Source: Streptomyces sp. TP-A0874 (GTDB lineage: Bacteria; Actinomycetota; Actinomycetes; Streptomycetales; Streptomycetaceae). From it: a stretch of DNA of 64,000 bases. This document shows, piece after piece, positions 61,985-64,000 of the stretch (its first letter is position 1; each line of letters opens with the position of its first letter). The stretch covers positions 186,001-250,000 of the forward strand of contig NZ_BBZK01000003.1 of assembly GCF_001748085.1 (NCBI RefSeq). The letters are read 5' to 3'. The notes under the pieces are model-generated. The model saw only the letters and a list, made by a program, of their open reading frames with translations. It searched no databases and was not told the DNA's origin. The position numbers and the translations under genes were made by a program.

Positions 61985-62301
61985 GAGCCCCCTCCTTCCG
62001 TTTCCGCGTCGCCGCCCTCCGCCGCCACGCCGTCCCTGCCGGGGCCGCCGAGCGCCACCAGTGGCACCCGACGGCTCACCCCCGGCTCGAACCGGATGGA
62101 GGTGCCTGAGGCGATGTCCAGCCGGAAGCCGCGGGCCCGCTCCCGGTCGAATGAGAGGAATGCGTTGACGTCCGGGAAATGGGCGTGGGAACCGACCTGA
62201 ATGGGGCGGTCTCCGTCATTGGTCACAAGTATTTCCGAACGAGGGGCATCCGAATTCACCCGGATGATTCCCGGCGCGGTTCGTATCTCGCCTGGGATCA
62301 T
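61972..62301 (-). CDS. ureB: Urease beta subunit UreB
   Basis: Structural subunit of 109 residues. [60 protein letters not shown] and [20 protein letters not shown] are standard UreB blocks (classical proteins have SHYHF where this has SHAHF). An acidic tail extends into ureC. ATG overlaps the ureA stop (ATGA). Confidence 0.94.
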   Translation of the reverse strand: MIPGEIRTAPGIIRVNSDAPRSEILVTNDGDRPIQVGSHAHFPDVNAFLSFDRERARGFRLDIASGTSIRFEPGVSRRVPLVALGGPGRDGVAAEGGDAETEGGGSWPS

Positions 62302-62600
62302 GGGATCGGGGAGGTGATCGTGACGAGCTTCCGCCCATCTGGAAAGGTCGCCTCGACTTGGACGTCCCGCAGCATCTCCGGGACGCCATCCATGACATCA
62401 GCCCTGCTGAGCACGGTGCGCCCGGTTGTCATGATCTCCGTTACGGAGGCACCTTCACGGGCTCGCTCAATAGCCCAACAGGCGAGCAGAGCGGTCGCCT
62501 CAGGGTAATTGAGCGGTACTCCTCGCTCACGTCGGTCGCGTGCGAGCATCCCGGCTACGGACAGCAGCAATTTCTCCGTGTCGGACGGAGTGAGCAGCAT
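62298..62600 (-). CDS. ureA: Urease gamma subunit UreA
   Basis: Structural subunit of 100 residues: [93 protein letters not shown]. First gene of the urease operon; ribosome site CGGAGGATC precedes ATG. Codon use is slightly less GC-rich than downstream genes, as is its leader. Confidence 0.96.
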   Translation of the reverse strand: MLLTPSDTEKLLLSVAGMLARDRRERGVPLNYPEATALLACWAIERAREGASVTEIMTTGRTVLSRADVMDGVPEMLRDVQVEATFPDGRKLVTITSPIP

Positions 62601-62661
62601 GGAAGATCCTCCGTGAGAAGTCCTGGGTAATCTTCAAGAAACTCTGGAATCTGTGTCTCAC

Positions 62662-62689
62662 TTATAAGGCACGGAGTTATGGACGGCAA
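62662..62689 (-). promoter_or_regulatory. Candidate promoter of the urease operon
   Basis: On the minus strand TTGCCG (62684-62689) and TTATAA (62662-62667) are spaced by 16 bases, about 60 bases ahead of ureA. TTATAA sits in the palindrome CTTATAAG. The surrounding 100 bases are unusually AT-rich for this genome. Confidence 0.45.
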
Positions 62690-63418
62690 ATTTCCAACGG
62701 CAGCGGGATGTCTGTTTTACCTATTACACCCGTATATGTACGGACAATTGCGTCAAATTTTCCCTGAATCCTGTGGGGAAAGCCGCTTCCGTGGGATCGA
62801 CGGAAGGGGCGCACGGGCCCGAATCCGGCCGGCGTCCGTCCGCAGGGAGCGCTCGGCCCGGGGGTGCGGGATCAGGTCGTGGTCGGGCGGGTGGTCGGCA
62901 GGAAGCCTCCGGCGGTCCCCGGGGGCTGGATCAACAGGCCGGTTCCCGCCGGAGGCTTCACGGCTGTGGACGGAGAGGGGTTCAAGCGCCCCCGTGCCGG
63001 GACCTCCGGTCGGCGGCGAGCGGCGGCTCTGCGGCGATCACTCCACTGAGGCTCTTTCGCCTCCCTGTCTGTTCCGGCTGCTGTTCGCCGGAATTTGTCA
63101 TTTCGTCAGAATAAGAGGTGGCCTTCTTGAATCTGGGAGAAGATTCCGTGATCGACCCGCTTGGACGAGGTCCGTCGGCTGAATGGGCGGCCGCCCTGAC
63201 GGCCGCGCCGGCGCCTCGACTCGGTGGTTCTCCGGTGTCCCCCGCTCCGTCACTCTTCTGCGGGAGGGAACGCGCGGCCGGGGACCGGGGAGTCGCCTCA
63301 GACCACGGGAGCCGGTACGCGTGTACAGCTGATGCGAGAAGCCGTTGTTGCTGCCGCCCGCCCTCGTGGCTGCTGACGCCGACCGGCCCGGCGTCACCGA
63401 CCGGTGCGCCGACGGTGA
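62690..63418. other. Gene-free, partly AT-rich gap
   Basis: About 730 bases with no credible gene. The part 62690-62770 is AT-rich; the rest is normal GC with only short open frames. One frame from 63118 (MAFLNLGEDSVIDPLGRG) looks briefly gene-like but has no ribosome site match and decays into low-complexity sequence. Possibly leftover DNA of the truncated hydrolase to its right. Confidence 0.5.
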
Positions 63419-63634
63419 TCTGAATCGCCCGCCCATTCGCCGGCCGATTTCACCGCCGCCAGCGAGTACTACCTGCTCGGCCGCAGCTGGGACGAGGTCG
63501 CCCACGGGAACAACCTCGAACTGTTCGTCGACCACATCCACCTGAGCGACCGTGGCGGAGCGCTCGTCACGGACCTCGCCGCGGACTGGCTCTCGGCGGA
63601 ACACGAGGACACTCGGCGAAGCAGTAGCCGCTAA
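63419..63634 (+). pseudogene. C-terminal fragment of an SGNH/GDSL-type hydrolase
   Basis: A 71-codon open segment without a start codon of its own: FTAASEYYLLGRSWDEVAHG, then LELFVDHIHLSDRGGALVTD and LAADWLSAEHED. The DHIH reads as block V (DxxH) of SGNH hydrolases, followed by the usual closing helix. The catalytic Ser, Gly and Asn blocks are absent upstream in all frames, so this is a truncated relic. Its TAA stop lies inside the left arm of a large inverted repeat. Confidence 0.6.
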
Positions 63635-63680
63635 GGGTTGTCCCCTGATCCACCGGGGACCACGGGACAACCCTTAGCGG
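63628..63680. repeat. Compact inverted repeat of MITE family B; terminator-like
   Basis: Perfect 17-base arms (CCGCTAAGGGTTGTCCC at 63628-63644 and its complement at 63664-63680) around a 19-base loop. The 13-base ends equal those of the element at 39437-39602. It lies between the hydrolase relic and the convergent sugar-kinase gene and could act as a bidirectional terminator. Confidence 0.7.
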
Positions 63681-63718
63681 TGGGGGTCTCGTCGAGTGGT
63701 AGGAGGGGCGGCCGGGTC

Positions 63719-64000
63719 TCAGCTCGGCAGCGCGTCCGGCCCGGGGAAGGAACGCTGAGCGCCGGGGCGGGTGACGGCGGCCGCGCCGACCCGGACGGCG
63801 TACCGGACGGCGGTCTCCAGGTCGTCGCCGCTAGCCAACCGCCAGGCGAGACCGCCGGTGAAGGCGTCGCCGGCGCCGGTGGTGTCCACCGCCTCGACGG
63901 TCGGACTCGGCACCAGCACGGTGCCCTCCCGGGTGGCGGCGAGCGCCCCGGCCGGGCCCAGGGTCACGACCACCGAGCGCAGGCCGCGGGAGAGCAGCGC
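63719..64000 (-). CDS. PfkB-family sugar kinase, ribokinase-like (5' part outside window)
   Basis: C-terminal 93 residues of a ribokinase-family kinase. VVVTLGPAGALAATREG is the strand before the active site; VEAVDTTGAGDAFTGGLAWR is the PfkB signature 2 (anion hole and catalytic Asp); the last helices and RPGAQRSFPGPDALPS are ribokinase-like. Phosphorylates a sugar, ribose being the default guess. Gene begins beyond the right window edge, so length and neighbours are unknown. Confidence 0.9.
   Translation of the reverse strand, partial: ALLSRGLRSVVVTLGPAGALAATREGTVLVPSPTVEAVDTTGAGDAFTGGLAWRLASGDDLETAVRYAVRVGAAAVTRPGAQRSFPGPDALPS

Noticed and set aside
63118-63423. Possible small peptide beginning MAFLNLGEDSVIDPLGRG
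   Set aside because: It resembles a RiPP leader at first sight, but there is no modification enzyme or transporter nearby, no convincing ribosome site, and the rest of the frame is random-looking.
1-64000. CRISPR array, rRNA, prophage or complete insertion sequence
   Set aside because: No regularly spaced direct repeats, rRNA signatures, phage structural genes or transposase motifs were seen.

Overview
The window is high-GC actinobacterial DNA, almost certainly from a Streptomyces. Third codon positions are heavily G/C, many genes are joined by ATGA, GTGA or TTGA stop/start overlaps, and the left half carries a run of genes I recall as neighbours in the S. coelicolor core chromosome (cebE, cebR, tRNA-His, orn, adpA with its TTA codon, a UspA protein, glmS, the leucine-catabolic operon, tesB, speB).

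Region 1 (1-31.4 kb, core). A cellobiose-type binding protein and a LacI regulator flank a perfect CebR box. A TetR remnant, tRNA-His with a strong hairpin, oligoribonuclease, AdpA, a universal stress protein and GlmS follow. The leucine/branched-acyl-CoA operon (mccB-mccA-hmgL-acyl-CoA dehydrogenase) is read leftward from a promoter region with two palindromic operators, and its likely TetR regulator is divergent. Then come a second acyl-CoA dehydrogenase, TesB thioesterase, a phosphatase, a YefM/RelE-type toxin-antitoxin pair, agmatinase, an aminoglycoside-kinase-like protein, a Nudix hydrolase, a 1,299-residue fused ABC exporter, a pyrimidine-dimer-glycosylase-like protein, a secreted S37 tripeptidyl peptidase, a membrane protein and a GNAT acetyltransferase.

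Region 2 (31.6-36.3 kb, accessory). Next to an internally deleted MFS gene is a three-gene operon: a cyclic-nucleotide-domain family 2 encapsulin shell protein (EshA type), a 2-methylisoborneol synthase with a long disordered N-terminus, and geranyl diphosphate 2-C-methyltransferase. It should make the earthy odorant 2-MIB, probably with the cyclase inside a protein nanocompartment.

Region 3 (36.3-52.6 kb, carbohydrate metabolism). A secreted GH3 enzyme and a TIM-barrel isomerase precede a LacI regulator. Two catabolic operons follow. The first is oxidoreductase, DUF6807, cupin, an ABC importer with a frameshifted binding protein, and DUF624. The second is oxidoreductase, DUF993 and isomerase. 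Both have the same 14-bp operator just upstream, so they look like one regulon. A CapA-type gene lies between them.

Region 4 (52.6-64 kb). A WhiJ/AbaA-like set (XRE-DUF5753, DUF397, ATP-binding anti-sigma-like kinase), an arsenic cluster (arsR-acr3-arsC with divergent arsI), a solute-binding-like protein without signal peptide, and a urease cluster ureA-B-C-F-G-D without ureE. After an AT-richer gap come an SGNH hydrolase tail, a hairpin and the end of a PfkB sugar kinase.

Two families of about 165-bp, inverted-repeat-bounded, non-coding elements (MITE-like) lie in intergenic gaps, with partial copies elsewhere. No rRNA, CRISPR array or complete insertion sequence was seen.
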